NCBI RefSeq assembly: GCF_000169175.1
Contig: NZ_AAWS01000063.1
Location: 1-50,559, forward strand
Length of the DNA stretch: 50,559 nucleotides
Source: Microscilla marina ATCC 23134
GTDB lineage: Bacteria; Bacteroidota; Bacteroidia; Cytophagales; Microscillaceae
Direction of reading: 5' to 3'
Below, piece after piece: positions 1 to 8,700 of the stretch. The notes below the pieces were generated by a model. That model was not told where the DNA came from, did no database searches, and was given only the letters and a program-made list of their open reading frames with translations. Within the stretch, counting starts at the first letter, position 1. Each line of letters begins with the position of its first letter. A program made the translations under genes and the position numbers.

Positions 1-198
1 TCATTCAGAAATTGATAACAGTCAGGTGCATAAAACTTTCTGAATATATTTAACCCTATCATTCAAAACACCAACCTAAATACTTTTGATTTTAATCCTT
101 GTCTTTAGCTACTATTTTACCTTTGTAATTAACTAAAGCCTAAATAAAGACTTTATACTATCCTCAAATCCCACCTAGCTTGAGAGCAAAAACATCTC

Positions 199-2721
199 AT
201 GAAAATCTACGAGTTTGCCCTCAAAATGCGGGACCTGGCAAGTTCCAAAGTTGATAAATTAAACAAGCTTGCCGGAAAAGCCAGGTCTAAGGTAGAGCAA
301 CTGGGTGCACAAGCAAGCAAAGCAGCGGGCAAGTTTCAGGAGCGTTTCCCGGTGGCAAGCCGTGCGGTAGCTGCCGTGGGCAACGCCATTTCAAGGGTCA
401 TCCGCAAAATGGGCAAGCTTCGTGGGGTCGTAGTTTCGGGAGTGAGCACTGCCTTCAAAGGACTCAAAAAGACCTTGCTTGCCATGGGGGCAGCCGCCAC
501 CCTTGCCTTTGGAGTGGCGGTCAAAGAAAGTATGGGCTTCAACGCCCAGATGAGCCGGGTGCAAGCCATTAGTAATGCAAACGCCGAAGAGTTTCAAGTA
601 CTGCGTAACAAGGCGCTTGAAATGGGTAAAACGACCCGGTTTAGCGCCAGGGAAGCGGGGCAAGGTTTAGAGTACCTGGGGATGGCGGGCTTTTCGGCAA
701 AGGATGCGGCGAGTGCCTTGGGGGGAGTGCTTGACCTGGCGGCGGCTTCGGGAATGGACTTGGGACGCACCGCCGACATTGCCTCCAATGCCATTTCTGC
801 CTTTGGGCTCAGCGCTGACCAAAGCGACCGGGTAGCCGATGTATTTGCCAAAACGATTACTTCCAGTAATACCAACCTCGAAATGCTCGCCGAAAGTATG
901 AAGTACCTGGCACCTACAGCAAGGGCTTTGGGAGTAAGCCTGGAAGAATCGGCGTCAGCCATTGGTATTTTGGGCGACAATGGTTTGCAGGGTTCGGTAG
1001 CCACCACTACCCTGGCTTCGGGTTTCAATCGCCTGGCCAAACCCACCCGTCAAATGCGTACCCTCATGAAAGGCTTAGGCATTGAAATGTTTGATGCCAA
1101 GGGCAAGTTCAAAGGCATCGCCGGGATGATTCAGGAACTCAACCGAGTCACGGTCAATATGACCGACAAGCAAAAGCAAGCCACCATTGCCACCCTTTAT
1201 GGTTCTGAGGCCACCAAAAATATGCTCTCGCTACTCAACGGAGAAAAGAAGCTAAAAATTGATGCGGCCAATGCCACCCAGGTAGCCCTGATGAAGCGAC
1301 TCCTTGGGGAAAAGCGTTTGCAGGCTGCCCTCAAAAAAGGAGGTGAAATTACCCTCAAAGGAGCTGAAGCCATCAAGGGCTACGACATTGTGCTCAATAC
1401 CGCAGCGGGCACCGCCAAAAAAATGGCCAAAACGATGGAAGACAACCTGGCGGGGGATGTCACCAAGGCAAAGTCGGCTTTTAGTGGACTAATGATTGAA
1501 ATTGGTGACCGCTTTGATCCTTTCCTGCGCCAAATGACCCAATCAATGACGGGGGTGCTCAGTGATTTGGGCGAAAACTTTGGACAGTATTACAAAATAC
1601 TCAGCGATGCTTTTGCTCCCTTGCGTCAAGCCTTTGGGCAGTTCAAACGCGATTTGTTGGGGGCAAAGGGCAGCCTACACGCGTTTGGCAATGCTTCGCT
1701 GGGCGTAAAAGAGGTGGTGCAGGGCATTGCCCAGGCAGTCAGCTTTGTCTCTCCTTTTATTGCCACAATGCTTGCTAATATCTCAGGGTTGATTGGTCGC
1801 CTGGCCACCACCTTTGCCCCCATGAAAGATCATATTCAGCAGCTGCTTGGTGGGTTACGCACCAACCTGCTGATGGTCAGCCAGGATGTATGGAACATCG
1901 CGGGCAACCTGATTGGGGCACTATCGCCTCTCATTGAGGTAGTGCTCAATGTGGCAAATACGATTATGGACAATTTTGGGCATATCTGGAAGACAATTAC
2001 CGGAGTGGTAAATATGGTGTTGCCTTTTGTCTATCAGCTTGCCGATTCGTTTCGGGCAAACGTAGATGTGGGGGGCTTGCTAGGGAATGTCATGGCAGGA
2101 GTTACTGCCGTGATTAATGGTTTGCGCCCGGTGCTTCGGGTGATTTTACGCCTGCTTACCCCACTGGGCAAACTCTTTTTGTGGATTGGAGGCATTTTGC
2201 TTAAAGTGGTAGGTACAGCTTTTGAAGGTTTGGGTACCATTGTGGGCAAAGTATTTGGTGGCATTGGCGATTTGTTCAACTGGTTGATTGACAAGTTTAG
2301 CTGGGTATTCAACAAAATCAAACAAGGGCTGCGCCTGATTGGGGTGATGTCGAAAGAGGCAGACAGCCTGAGTCAAAAACAAAAAGATCAAGCCCAGCAA
2401 GACAAAAAGCCCCAACCCAAGACTCCCGCCGAAGAACAACAGGAAAAGGAAGAAAAAGAGCGTAAAAAACGCCTCAAAAAACTACAGGATGAGATAGACA
2501 GGTTCAATGAAGACCGTAAGAAAAAAACGGTAGATACGATGACTGGTGCGGCTTTCAATACCTTGATTAACCCCACCAAAACGCCGGGTAAAACCAAGGC
2601 AAGTCCCACTGGTGGCAGCGATGCTACCACCAGTGCGAGTGGCATGAATAAAATCACGGGGGGAGGCAGCAAACAAGTAAACATCAACATTACCATTGGC
2701 AACATCATCGGGATGATGTAG
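199..2721 (+). CDS. Phage tail tape measure protein (TP901 type), frameshifted near the 3' end
   Basis: Tape measure proteins set tail length and are threaded through the tail tube. The N-terminal ~100 residues are basic and helical (Ala/Lys/Arg rich). Residues ~105-320 show the TP901 core, with GMAGFSAKDAASALGG, a conserved SSNTNLEMLAESMKYLAPTAR-like stretch and NGLQGSVATTTL. Hydrophobic helices follow at ~505-540 and ~600-710, then a Lys/Glu/Gln-rich coil (~735-790) and a Thr/Gly/Ser linker. The frame ends in NINITIGNIIG followed by Met-Met and TAG, but a typical tape-measure C-terminus continues in the -1 frame to 2834 (separate entry). No other phage gene adjoins it here; the prophage genes at 22-34 kb lack a tape measure gene. 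Family call is strong; whether it is functional is doubtful. Confidence 0.88.
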   Translation: MKIYEFALKMRDLASSKVDKLNKLAGKARSKVEQLGAQASKAAGKFQERFPVASRAVAAVGNAISRVIRKMGKLRGVVVSGVSTAFKGLKKTLLAMGAAATLAFGVAVKESMGFNAQMSRVQAISNANAEEFQVLRNKALEMGKTTRFSAREAGQGLEYLGMAGFSAKDAASALGGVLDLAAASGMDLGRTADIASNAISAFGLSADQSDRVADVFAKTITSSNTNLEMLAESMKYLAPTARALGVSLEESASAIGILGDNGLQGSVATTTLASGFNRLAKPTRQMRTLMKGLGIEMFDAKGKFKGIAGMIQELNRVTVNMTDKQKQATIATLYGSEATKNMLSLLNGEKKLKIDAANATQVALMKRLLGEKRLQAALKKGGEITLKGAEAIKGYDIVLNTAAGTAKKMAKTMEDNLAGDVTKAKSAFSGLMIEIGDRFDPFLRQMTQSMTGVLSDLGENFGQYYKILSDAFAPLRQAFGQFKRDLLGAKGSLHAFGNASLGVKEVVQGIAQAVSFVSPFIATMLANISGLIGRLATTFAPMKDHIQQLLGGLRTNLLMVSQDVWNIAGNLIGALSPLIEVVLNVANTIMDNFGHIWKTITGVVNMVLPFVYQLADSFRANVDVGGLLGNVMAGVTAVINGLRPVLRVILRLLTPLGKLFLWIGGILLKVVGTAFEGLGTIVGKVFGGIGDLFNWLIDKFSWVFNKIKQGLRLIGVMSKEADSLSQKQKDQAQQDKKPQPKTPAEEQQEKEEKERKKRLKKLQDEIDRFNEDRKKKTVDTMTGAAFNTLINPTKTPGKTKASPTGGSDATTSASGMNKITGGGSKQVNINITIGNIIGMM

Positions 2722-2834
2722 ACAGTATCAACAACCTGGATGCCAAAGGTCAAGAGGTGCAGCAATCGGCCGATTTGATTGTACAGGAGATTGTGCGCAA
2801 GATCAATGGGGCAATGATGGTGCAGGAGGGGTAG
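2712..2834 (+). pseudogene. Out-of-frame C-terminal tail of the tape measure gene
   Basis: Read in the -1 frame from the GGG codon at 2710, the sequence gives DDVDSINNLDAKGQEV and ends in IVQEIVRKINGAMMVQEG before TAG at 2832-2834. A short amphipathic tail after the NINITIGNI strand is what tape measure proteins of Bacteroidota phages usually end with, so these 40 codons look like the original 3' end. One extra G in the GGG run would restore the frame. No slippery heptamer is present at the junction, so a mutation or a base-calling error is more likely than programmed frameshifting. Confidence 0.7.
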
Positions 2835-2996
2835 GCCAGCTTTAATAGTGAGCTATGCCTGGTACTTTTCACCTGTAACTTTGTTGACAAGAAAAAATAG
2901 TATATCAAACAAATCAGCGGTATACAAGTACGTTTGCCGTGAGGTGTGTAATATGTCAATTCTTCGCACGCATTGGTACGGTCACCACCTCTAACT

Positions 2997-3138
2997 TTGT
3001 ACCATTGAGTGGTACAAGCAAGCTGATTTTAACTTAATCTATATTGAGTAAGACGGCGCATCCGAGGCGACTTACTCCAGCGGGGCTGAAAGAAACAAAT
3101 GCATTCCCCACTCTCCGAAAAAGGCAGAGAATGCATTT
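2997..3138. repeat. Three consecutive hairpins downstream of the tape measure gene
   Basis: The first is an 8-bp perfect stem (TTGTACCA/TGGTACAA, 2997-3004 and 3010-3017) with a 5-nt loop. The second pairs GAGTAAG (3046-3052) with CTTACTC (3071-3077) around an 18-nt G+C-rich loop. The third pairs AAATGCATTC (3097-3106) with GAATGCATTT (3129-3138) as a perfect 10-bp stem, followed by TTAT. They lie in the 600-bp gap between the tape measure gene and the insertion sequence. The third overlaps the repressor remnant at 3099-3194. They could be terminators or remnants of a small structured RNA; nothing decides between these. Confidence 0.4.
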
Positions 3139-3194
3139 TATATAATCTGGATGCTTTGCTGAGAGATGTAAAAACTAGACAGACTTATTCATAA
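3099..3194 (+). pseudogene. C-terminal remnant of an Xre-type regulator
   Basis: This 31-codon frame reads SPLSEKGRECILYNLDALL then RDVKTRQTYS and a stop. It matches the C-terminal tail of the Xre-type regulator at 4965-5278 (LPEEEKTCVIKMLDAFL then RDFKTRQAYL). The DNA also matches closely over GATGCTTTGCTGAGAGATGT against GATGCTTTTTTGAGAGATTT. The helix-turn-helix part is absent upstream, so this is a decayed or truncated copy, about 1.8 kb from the more complete copy and separated from it by the insertion sequence. Confidence 0.7.
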
Positions 3195-3329
3195 AAAAGC
3201 TATAGACAAATGACTCGGCTTTCACTTTCTAATAATCAATATTTAGTTTGCTTCGTAACCGCATTATTAAATGCTCGTAGAAAAAAGGAACACATTAAAA
3301 TGTGCACCAGTGGGGCTTTGCTTGGATAA

Positions 3330-3396
3330 AAGCATAAATGATATATCAATAAGTATTTAGATGTTTAAAAAATCACTATTTATATCGTTTATGCTT
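3330..3396. repeat. Inverted repeat upstream of the insertion sequence
   Basis: AAGCATAAATGATATA (3330-3345) and TATATCGTTTATGCTT (3381-3396) are inverted copies matching at 15 of 16 positions, 35 bp apart in an A+T-rich spacer. Before the IS inserted at about 3435 this element would have lain roughly 150 bp upstream of the Xre-type regulator now starting at 4965, so it could be an operator or an older mobile-element end. No function can be assigned from sequence alone. Confidence 0.45.
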
Positions 3397-3425
3397 CAAA
3401 TGTAGCATATTCGAATAAAAAGAAC

Positions 3426-3434
3426 AGCTCTTTT
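3426..3434. repeat. Left target-site duplication of the IS4-type element
   Basis: AGCTCTTTT at 3426-3434 is repeated exactly at 4878-4886, just outside the two inverted repeats. A 9-bp direct repeat fits the 8-12 bp duplications known for IS4-family elements. Confidence 0.7.
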
Positions 3435-3437
3435 CTG

Positions 3438-3453
3438 AAAACTCTACAGATTA
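3438..3453. repeat. Left terminal inverted repeat of the IS
   Basis: AAAACTCTACAGATTA is the exact reverse complement of 4861-4876. Confidence 0.85.
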
Positions 3454-3490
3454 GGGAAGAGTTGCAAATGTTTTAAATTTAGGGTCAAAA

Positions 3491-3571
3491 ATGCCTACTT
3501 TACCTGCTTATTGTGAGTCATTACTAGCTCAGTTGGGTCAAACCCAAGTAAAAAAAACGCTTCCTCTTTGA
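3491..3571 (+). pseudogene. Out-of-frame N-terminus of the IS transposase
   Basis: An ATG at 3491, 37 bp inside the left inverted repeat, opens a frame reading MPTLPAYCESLLAQLGQTQ and ends at TGA (3569-3571). A -1 shift at CCT CTT T joins it directly to the transposase frame at 3568, giving about 457 residues, a usual size for IS4-type transposases. The junction is not a canonical slippery heptamer, so a lost base is the simpler reading. Confidence 0.6.
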
Positions 3572-4863
3572 TAGAAAAGCTAATTTCTACGAAGAAGAGT
3601 AACCTTTATACTATTTCCGAAGACACAAATGAATACACAAGAAATCACCGTATGTTGGATGGCAGCTTAAAAACAGTTTTGGATAGTGAAAAGCTCAACA
3701 TTAGCTTGTTGGCGAACAATAGCGAATATTTCAAGGATAAGGACTATGTAGTAGTATTGCATGATCCCAGTGACATTCGCAAAAAATATAGCCAAGAGGC
3801 TGACCACCTGTGTAAAGTATTGGACTTGGACAAAAAACTGATTAATGGCTACCGTTCCCTGAGCAGTGCTTGTGTCGACATTCGTGGCAAAAACCTTCGT
3901 TTGCTTAGGTGTAGCCCCTACAGCACAACCGACGCTAACTATTTAAAGGTAGAGGAGCTTCGGCTTTATGAAGATAATAAGCTTAAGGATCAAAATAGGG
4001 CAAAAGAAATAAAGTTAGCTCTTACTTCGGGGCAAGGTTATAACCTCAAGAGCTTGGTCAAGGATCATACCAGTCAAATTACTGGGCAAATTCGTGCTTC
4101 TAATCCCAATGCTGTCATTGTAGATGTATATGACCGAGGTTTCGATGATACGGAGGTATTTGAACATGAAACGGATTTGGGTAACCTGTTTGTAGTTCGC
4201 AGCAAGCTCAATAGGGTCTCCAATGAATTACAAGTGTGTAGTAGCGGGAAGGAAAAGAACATCAAACTGAGGCATCAGCAGTTTTTTCAAGGGGATGAAG
4301 TTCATTATCAGAAAATGACTTTACAGGGCAAGACCTATCAGGATGCAAAGGGGGTTTTTGAGTGGAACGAAGTAGAAATCAAAGGTAGGATATATAGTGT
4401 AGTAAAGATTCGCTTTTTTGACCGTGCTGGACGGAATATTTTTAAAAACCCCATGTTGCTTATCACCAATATGCAGGTTGATCAGCTTCAAATGGCGCAA
4501 ATGGTGTTTGAGTTATACTGCAAGAGAGCCAAGATTGAAGGGGTATTTAAGTTTTGTAAGGAGGTTTTAGGTTGGGAAGATAACAGGATACCTGACTACA
4601 ATGTGGTTAAAAACCTTATTTCTCTCATTTACTTTGTCGCAGGCTACTTTTATGAAATAGAGGATCAGCTTACTCAGGATAAAACTATTGAGTGGATTGC
4701 ACAACTGGGAGGAGGAAAAGGGAAAATAACAAGGCATTTTATATTAAATGGCTTTGCACAACTCATTAACTACAAACTTGCTCAGCGATTTTTTGAACAA
4801 CAAGACATCTCTCCAGAACAAGTCAATGATGCCCTAAACAGGTTTTCATTTGGTAACGAATAA
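3568..4863 (+). CDS. IS4-family DDE transposase
   Basis: This enzyme would cut and rejoin the IS ends. The diagnostic YREK signature of the IS4 family, Y-x2-R-x3-E-x6-K, is present exactly as YCKRAKIEGVFKFCK near residue 315. An earlier acidic motif appears as HDPSDIRKKYS (~68-80) and another as VDVYDRGFDD (~185-195), plausibly the first two catalytic Asp regions. The only in-frame start is TTG at 3568; the natural ATG at 3491 lies in another frame (separate entry). The stop codon is inside the right inverted repeat. As it stands the protein would lack about 26 N-terminal residues, so activity is uncertain. Confidence 0.88.
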   Translation: MIEKLISTKKSNLYTISEDTNEYTRNHRMLDGSLKTVLDSEKLNISLLANNSEYFKDKDYVVVLHDPSDIRKKYSQEADHLCKVLDLDKKLINGYRSLSSACVDIRGKNLRLLRCSPYSTTDANYLKVEELRLYEDNKLKDQNRAKEIKLALTSGQGYNLKSLVKDHTSQITGQIRASNPNAVIVDVYDRGFDDTEVFEHETDLGNLFVVRSKLNRVSNELQVCSSGKEKNIKLRHQQFFQGDEVHYQKMTLQGKTYQDAKGVFEWNEVEIKGRIYSVVKIRFFDRAGRNIFKNPMLLITNMQVDQLQMAQMVFELYCKRAKIEGVFKFCKEVLGWEDNRIPDYNVVKNLISLIYFVAGYFYEIEDQLTQDKTIEWIAQLGGGKGKITRHFILNGFAQLINYKLAQRFFEQQDISPEQVNDALNRFSFGNE

Positions 4864-4876
4864 TCTGTAGAGTTTT
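4861..4876. repeat. Right terminal inverted repeat of the IS
   Basis: TAATCTGTAGAGTTTT is the exact reverse complement of 3438-3453. Its first three bases are the transposase stop codon. Confidence 0.85.
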
Positions 4877-4877
4877 A

Positions 4878-4886
4878 AGCTCTTTT
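4878..4886. repeat. Right target-site duplication of the IS4-type element
   Basis: AGCTCTTTT repeats 3426-3434 exactly. Confidence 0.7.
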
Positions 4887-4964
4887 ACTATTTTGATGTA
4901 GCAGATAAGTATTGTATTTTTGATAAACAATTAATTTATACGCTTTTTTAATAGCATTTACGAT

Positions 4965-5222
4965 ATGTCTTTTGGTGAAAATGTAGCAGTAGAACGCAAA
5001 AAAAAGGACTTTTCACAAGGAGAATTGGCCAAACAAGTGGGAATAACTGCGGTAACAATTGGTCGTTACGAACGCGATGAAATTAAACCTTCAATTGACA
5101 TTGCGACCAAAATTGCTAATGCTCTCGAGGTATCTTTAGATTATTTGGTAGGCAACTCGGAAACAGTTTTAGATAAACCTCTGATATTCAAAAACTTCCT
5201 GAAGAAGAGAAAACCTGTGTAA
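4965..5222 (+). CDS. Xre-family helix-turn-helix regulator, frameshifted at the 3' end
   Basis: Residues ~4-62 form a Cro/C1-type HTH domain: FGENVAVERKKKDFSQGELAKQ, then VGITAVTIGRYERDEIKPS, and IANALEVSLDYLVGN. After LDKPL the frame drifts into FKNFLKKRKPV and stops, while the -1 frame gives the family's usual tail (5183-5278). Related proteins, as I recall them, have a few more residues between LDK and IQKLPEEE, so a small deletion that is not a multiple of three would explain both features. The IS at 3435-4877 sits just upstream and may have separated the gene from its promoter or operator. Probably a DNA-binding repressor; the targets are unknown, with the downstream siaC-like gene the obvious candidate. 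Confidence 0.82.
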   Translation: MSFGENVAVERKKKDFSQGELAKQVGITAVTIGRYERDEIKPSIDIATKIANALEVSLDYLVGNSETVLDKPLIFKNFLKKRKPV

Positions 5223-5278
5223 TAAAGATGCTTGATGCTTTTTTGAGAGATTTTAAAACTAGACAAGCTTATTTATAA
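5183..5278 (+). pseudogene. Out-of-frame C-terminal tail of the Xre regulator
   Basis: The frame starting at GAT 5183 reads DIQKLPEEEKTCVIKMLDAF then LRDFKTRQAYL and stops at TAA 5276-5278. This is the expected C-terminal helix of Bacteroidota Xre regulators and matches the remnant at 3099-3194. In this frame the stop overlaps the next ATG as TAATG (5276-5280), indicating that the intact gene was translationally coupled to the downstream gene. Confidence 0.7.
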
Positions 5279-5658
5279 TGATACTGAAGCCATTACAATT
5301 CAAAGAAGAGTATGAGTATACCCCATTAGTCATTTTGAACGCCGAAGAAGGGACTTTTAAAATGAAAGGTGATGTTTTGCCTGATGATCAGACTTTTTGT
5401 GATTCAATCCTAGATTGGTTGACAGAATACGTTAAAAAACCTAATCCTTTTACTACTTTCCGTTTTTACCTTCATTACATAAATGAAGAGGGGGGAAAAT
5501 TAATTATCAACATTATAAAAATTTTGAAGGTACTGCCTAATATGACAATTGAATGGTATCACCATGTTGATGATGAAGACTTAAAGGAATATGGAGAAGA
5601 ACTATCAGAAGAGCTTGACATCCCATTCAAATATTTACCTGTGTCAGAATATTATTAG
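5278..5658 (+). CDS. siaC: SiaC-family (DUF1987) regulatory phosphoprotein
   Basis: The 126-residue protein has the DUF1987/SiaC layout: YTPLVILNAEEGTFKMKGDV, PDDQTFCDSILDWLTEYVKKP, a TTFRFYLHYINEEGGK strand-turn segment, and MTIEWYHHVDDEDLKEYGEE near the C-terminus. In Pseudomonas, SiaC binds a diguanylate cyclase and is controlled by SiaB kinase and SiaA phosphatase; Bacteroidota carry many related proteins. No kinase, phosphatase or cyclase gene lies beside it. Its ATG overlaps the stop of the repaired Xre frame (TAATG), so it is the second gene of a two-gene unit. Family assignment is good; its partner is unknown. Confidence 0.78.
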   Translation: MILKPLQFKEEYEYTPLVILNAEEGTFKMKGDVLPDDQTFCDSILDWLTEYVKKPNPFTTFRFYLHYINEEGGKLIINIIKILKVLPNMTIEWYHHVDDEDLKEYGEELSEELDIPFKYLPVSEYY

Positions 5659-5660
5659 TG

Positions 5661-5706
5661 TAGTGAGCGGTGAAGCTTAATTTAACCTCAACTTCACCAC
5701 TCACTA
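5661..5706. terminator. Bidirectional terminator between convergent genes
   Basis: TAGTGAGCGGTGAAG (5661-5675) pairs with CTTCACCACTCACTA (5692-5706), a 15-bp stem with one mismatch. It lies exactly between the stops of the SiaC-type gene (plus) and the pretoxin-HINT gene (minus). Confidence 0.7.
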
Positions 5707-5710
5707 TAAC

Positions 5711-8700
5711 TTACTTAAATTTGTTTGCTGCTATATCTCCTATATATTTTATACCGTAAGTTTGCTCGACTTCCTGCTTGGATAAAATTCTAGTAACTCC
5801 ATTTTCCTTTTTGATAAACCCAGTGTTTTCAAACCATTTTTTATTTCGTACAATATTAGCTATTTCCATATCAGTGATTCTAGTTTGATGAAATGGATTA
5901 CCTTTATTTTTTAGTGCTGTATTAATTACTTTGGAACTGTTAGGATTACCATACATGGCATGCATAGCATTGAATATATTGTAATCCTCCAGATTGATGT
6001 AAACTTTACCTTTTAGTTTTTTACCATTTACAACTAAATTCCACGTCTTAATTCTTGCTGCTGTTTCACAAGCTTGAACAACATTGTCAAGAAAGTTTCC
6101 TGGTAAAACTTTTGGTAAGATAATACCCCACTTTCGCCAAGAAGGATCATGTATAAAAAGCTGGTTCGTAGTTTTCATTACGTCATCAAACTCCTTGGTA
6201 ATTTCATAGGCTGGTCTCCTACCAAAGACAACCCCAATTTCTTCAACTACTCTTCCTTTCTTCGCTTGCATATCTTGAGCAGCAGTAGTCATCTTATTCT
6301 TTCTGTATTCTAAAAGTTCGCTTTTTGATAGATTAGCTTGTTTCTTGTCGAATGTTTTTAACCATCTATTATTTACATCATTCCACCACTCAGGCTTAAT
6401 TTTAATGCCTTGTTCTCGCATAACACTTGCTTCTACAAAAGCCTTATTTTTCAAAATTTTTAAATTATTTTCTGCGGAAAGTTTATGAGTTTTTAGAAGT
6501 TTTACAGTTTCACTCAATCTAGGCAACAAATCAGGTGTATTCCTATACAAACTCAAAATTTGATTCGCTTGTATTTGATCTCCTAATAATTCTCTTAACT
6601 CTCGCTTTAAGCTCACTACCAAACGATTACGCGCCCATTTTGCCGCAGACCACCAATTATTTAGTAAGCTTGGATTATCAAAAACTTTTTTTCTAAACGA
6701 CTGGGGCGATAAACCTTCCATAAAAGCTTTTTCGGCATCTGCACCTAAACTTTGCACCTTTTCATAAACTGCTTTTAAGTTAGGGTGGTCAAGCACCTCG
6801 TGAGGAATATCTCGCCAAACATCATTTTTAAGCATTTTTTCATAAATACCCTTGTTTTGGATGACGAGGTCAATGTTTTTGTTTAGATCAAAGATTTTGG
6901 CTTCGCTTAAGTCTAACCCCATTTCTTCCAGTTCTTTGATCATTCGCTTAGTTTCTGCCACATTGGGTTGGTAATGTCCTGATTTATTAGTCAAACTTCG
7001 TACTTTACCATTCACAACTACAAATTCTCCTGCACCTCTCACGGGGAATTCATCAGCCATTTTGCCGTGTTTCCGTCCGACAATGAGCTTGCCCTCTCTT
7101 GTAATGACAAAATCAACCATCACCGTCTGGTCTTTATAAGATACTTGCTTTTTAGGGTTGAAAATATCAAGCAATCCATTTTTTAGTTGATGTTCATAAG
7201 GGCGACCCATTTTGGCTTTGGCTCTGGCAAATTCTTTACAAGGGATTAATTCAGGGTTATTAGCTACTCGATGTTTGTTAAACCACTGTTTAATCTCACC
7301 TACTACACCTATTCTTGGATTAGGTTGGTTAATTTGATTTTTAAAAGAAGAGTTGGCACGTAACTCCTTAGCAAAAGCTGTAAATTCCACTTCACTAATT
7401 TTACTAGTAGTTAGTAAGTCATCTAATTCTTTGTAGGCATTGCTATTAAGTAAACTTTTTACTTTCCACTTGCTGTAGCCGATTTTCTTAACTTCTGCTA
7501 AATTATCTGTTATCTTTTGTAATTCCCCAACATTCTTTCTAAGTGCAGTTTCCCCAGCATCATCCAACAACTTCTTCCAAGCTTCAACCAACTCAGGCTT
7601 CGCCTCAAACTTAGCCAAAACATCGTCGGAAGCATTTTTAAAGTCATCTAAAAACTTTGACTTGCCATCGCCCAAGGCGTTAATTTTATCCTTGAGTGCC
7701 TGGCTGTTGGTACGGGCAAGCAAATCTCCACAACCATTCGAGTTATGTACCAATACCCTGTTTTGCCCCACAAAATAGTTATGATTATCAGCTACGGCAA
7801 AGTTGTAAACAGTAACAGAGGTATCAATTTTAATGAGGTGATTCAGGGCTATTTTACGACTCTGAAAGAGGTGCAAACGATCACCTTGGCTCAGGTTACC
7901 CGCTTTTACCCACTTACCCTCCAGATAAAATGGATGGTCAGAAGTAGCGTAGATTTGTTCGTTGCTAAACTTAAGCAAAATCAAAGCACTCGCCTTAAGT
8001 TCTATAGTAGAAGTTACTTGTTTTAGCTCTTGCTTATTTGTTTGCTCATTATAACTCCATACCCAATCACCTGCCTTGATGTCTTCTATTTTTTTGTAGC
8101 CTTTGTTAGTCAGTATAAGGGTGCCTGCTACAAAGCAAGCTTTGCCTTGGCGGTTACAAACCCCATACTCCCCCTTTTCATTTTTGGCAATAAACTTCCC
8201 ATCCGGGCTATTGTCCATCGACTTGGGGTGCAGTATTTTATCTTGGGTAGTGTTGATCCAACGCTTGACTTTGATCTTTCCTCCCTGCAAAGTAGCGATC
8301 ACCTTGCCCGAAGCCACTATGTCGTAAGCTTGGGTCGTTTTGCGGTAGACAAAGTTGACTTGCCCCGCCAATTGTCGGCGTAATACCCGGAAGCTGTTTT
8401 GCGCCACCGTAAGCGCCGCTTTGCCCCCTTTCACGGCTCCATTGAGCCCTTGCCCCAACTTGGCCAGCTTGCCTCCTTTGGCAAACAAGCCCAGCTCGCC
8501 TGCCCCGGTCGCCATCGACAGAATAAAGATGATGTCTTCGCCCAGGAGGTAAAAAGATTTGTGGTTGATTTTGGCCAAAGCATTAAAATGCTTGCCAAAC
8601 TGCTCGCCGATGAGGTTAAAAAAGCCCTTGTCTTTGAGCGTTTTAAACATTCCATCCATCTGACTGCGTAGTTTAGGGTCAGACACATAGCCCGTAAACA

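Larger units (their letters stand above)
3435..4877 (+). mobile_element. Complete IS4-family insertion sequence, about 1.44 kb
   Basis: The element is bounded by perfect 16-bp inverted repeats (3438-3453 and 4861-4876) and a 9-bp target duplication, and carries one transposase gene. The stop codon TAA of the transposase is the first three bases of the right inverted repeat, so the coding region runs right to the end. The insertion split an A+T-rich intergenic region upstream of the Xre-type regulator and did not visibly break a gene. Clean ends and duplication suggest a fairly recent insertion, although the transposase N-terminus is out of frame. Confidence 0.85.

Noticed and set aside
2704-2721. 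Programmed frameshift at the end of the tape measure gene
   Set aside because: The junction ATC GGG ATG ATG TAG has no slippery heptamer, and tape measure genes are not known to use one at the 3' end.
3210-3329. Short 39-codon frame between the Xre remnant and the IS (MTRLSLSNNQYLVC start)
   Set aside because: No family resemblance, no supporting context and a length easily reached by chance.
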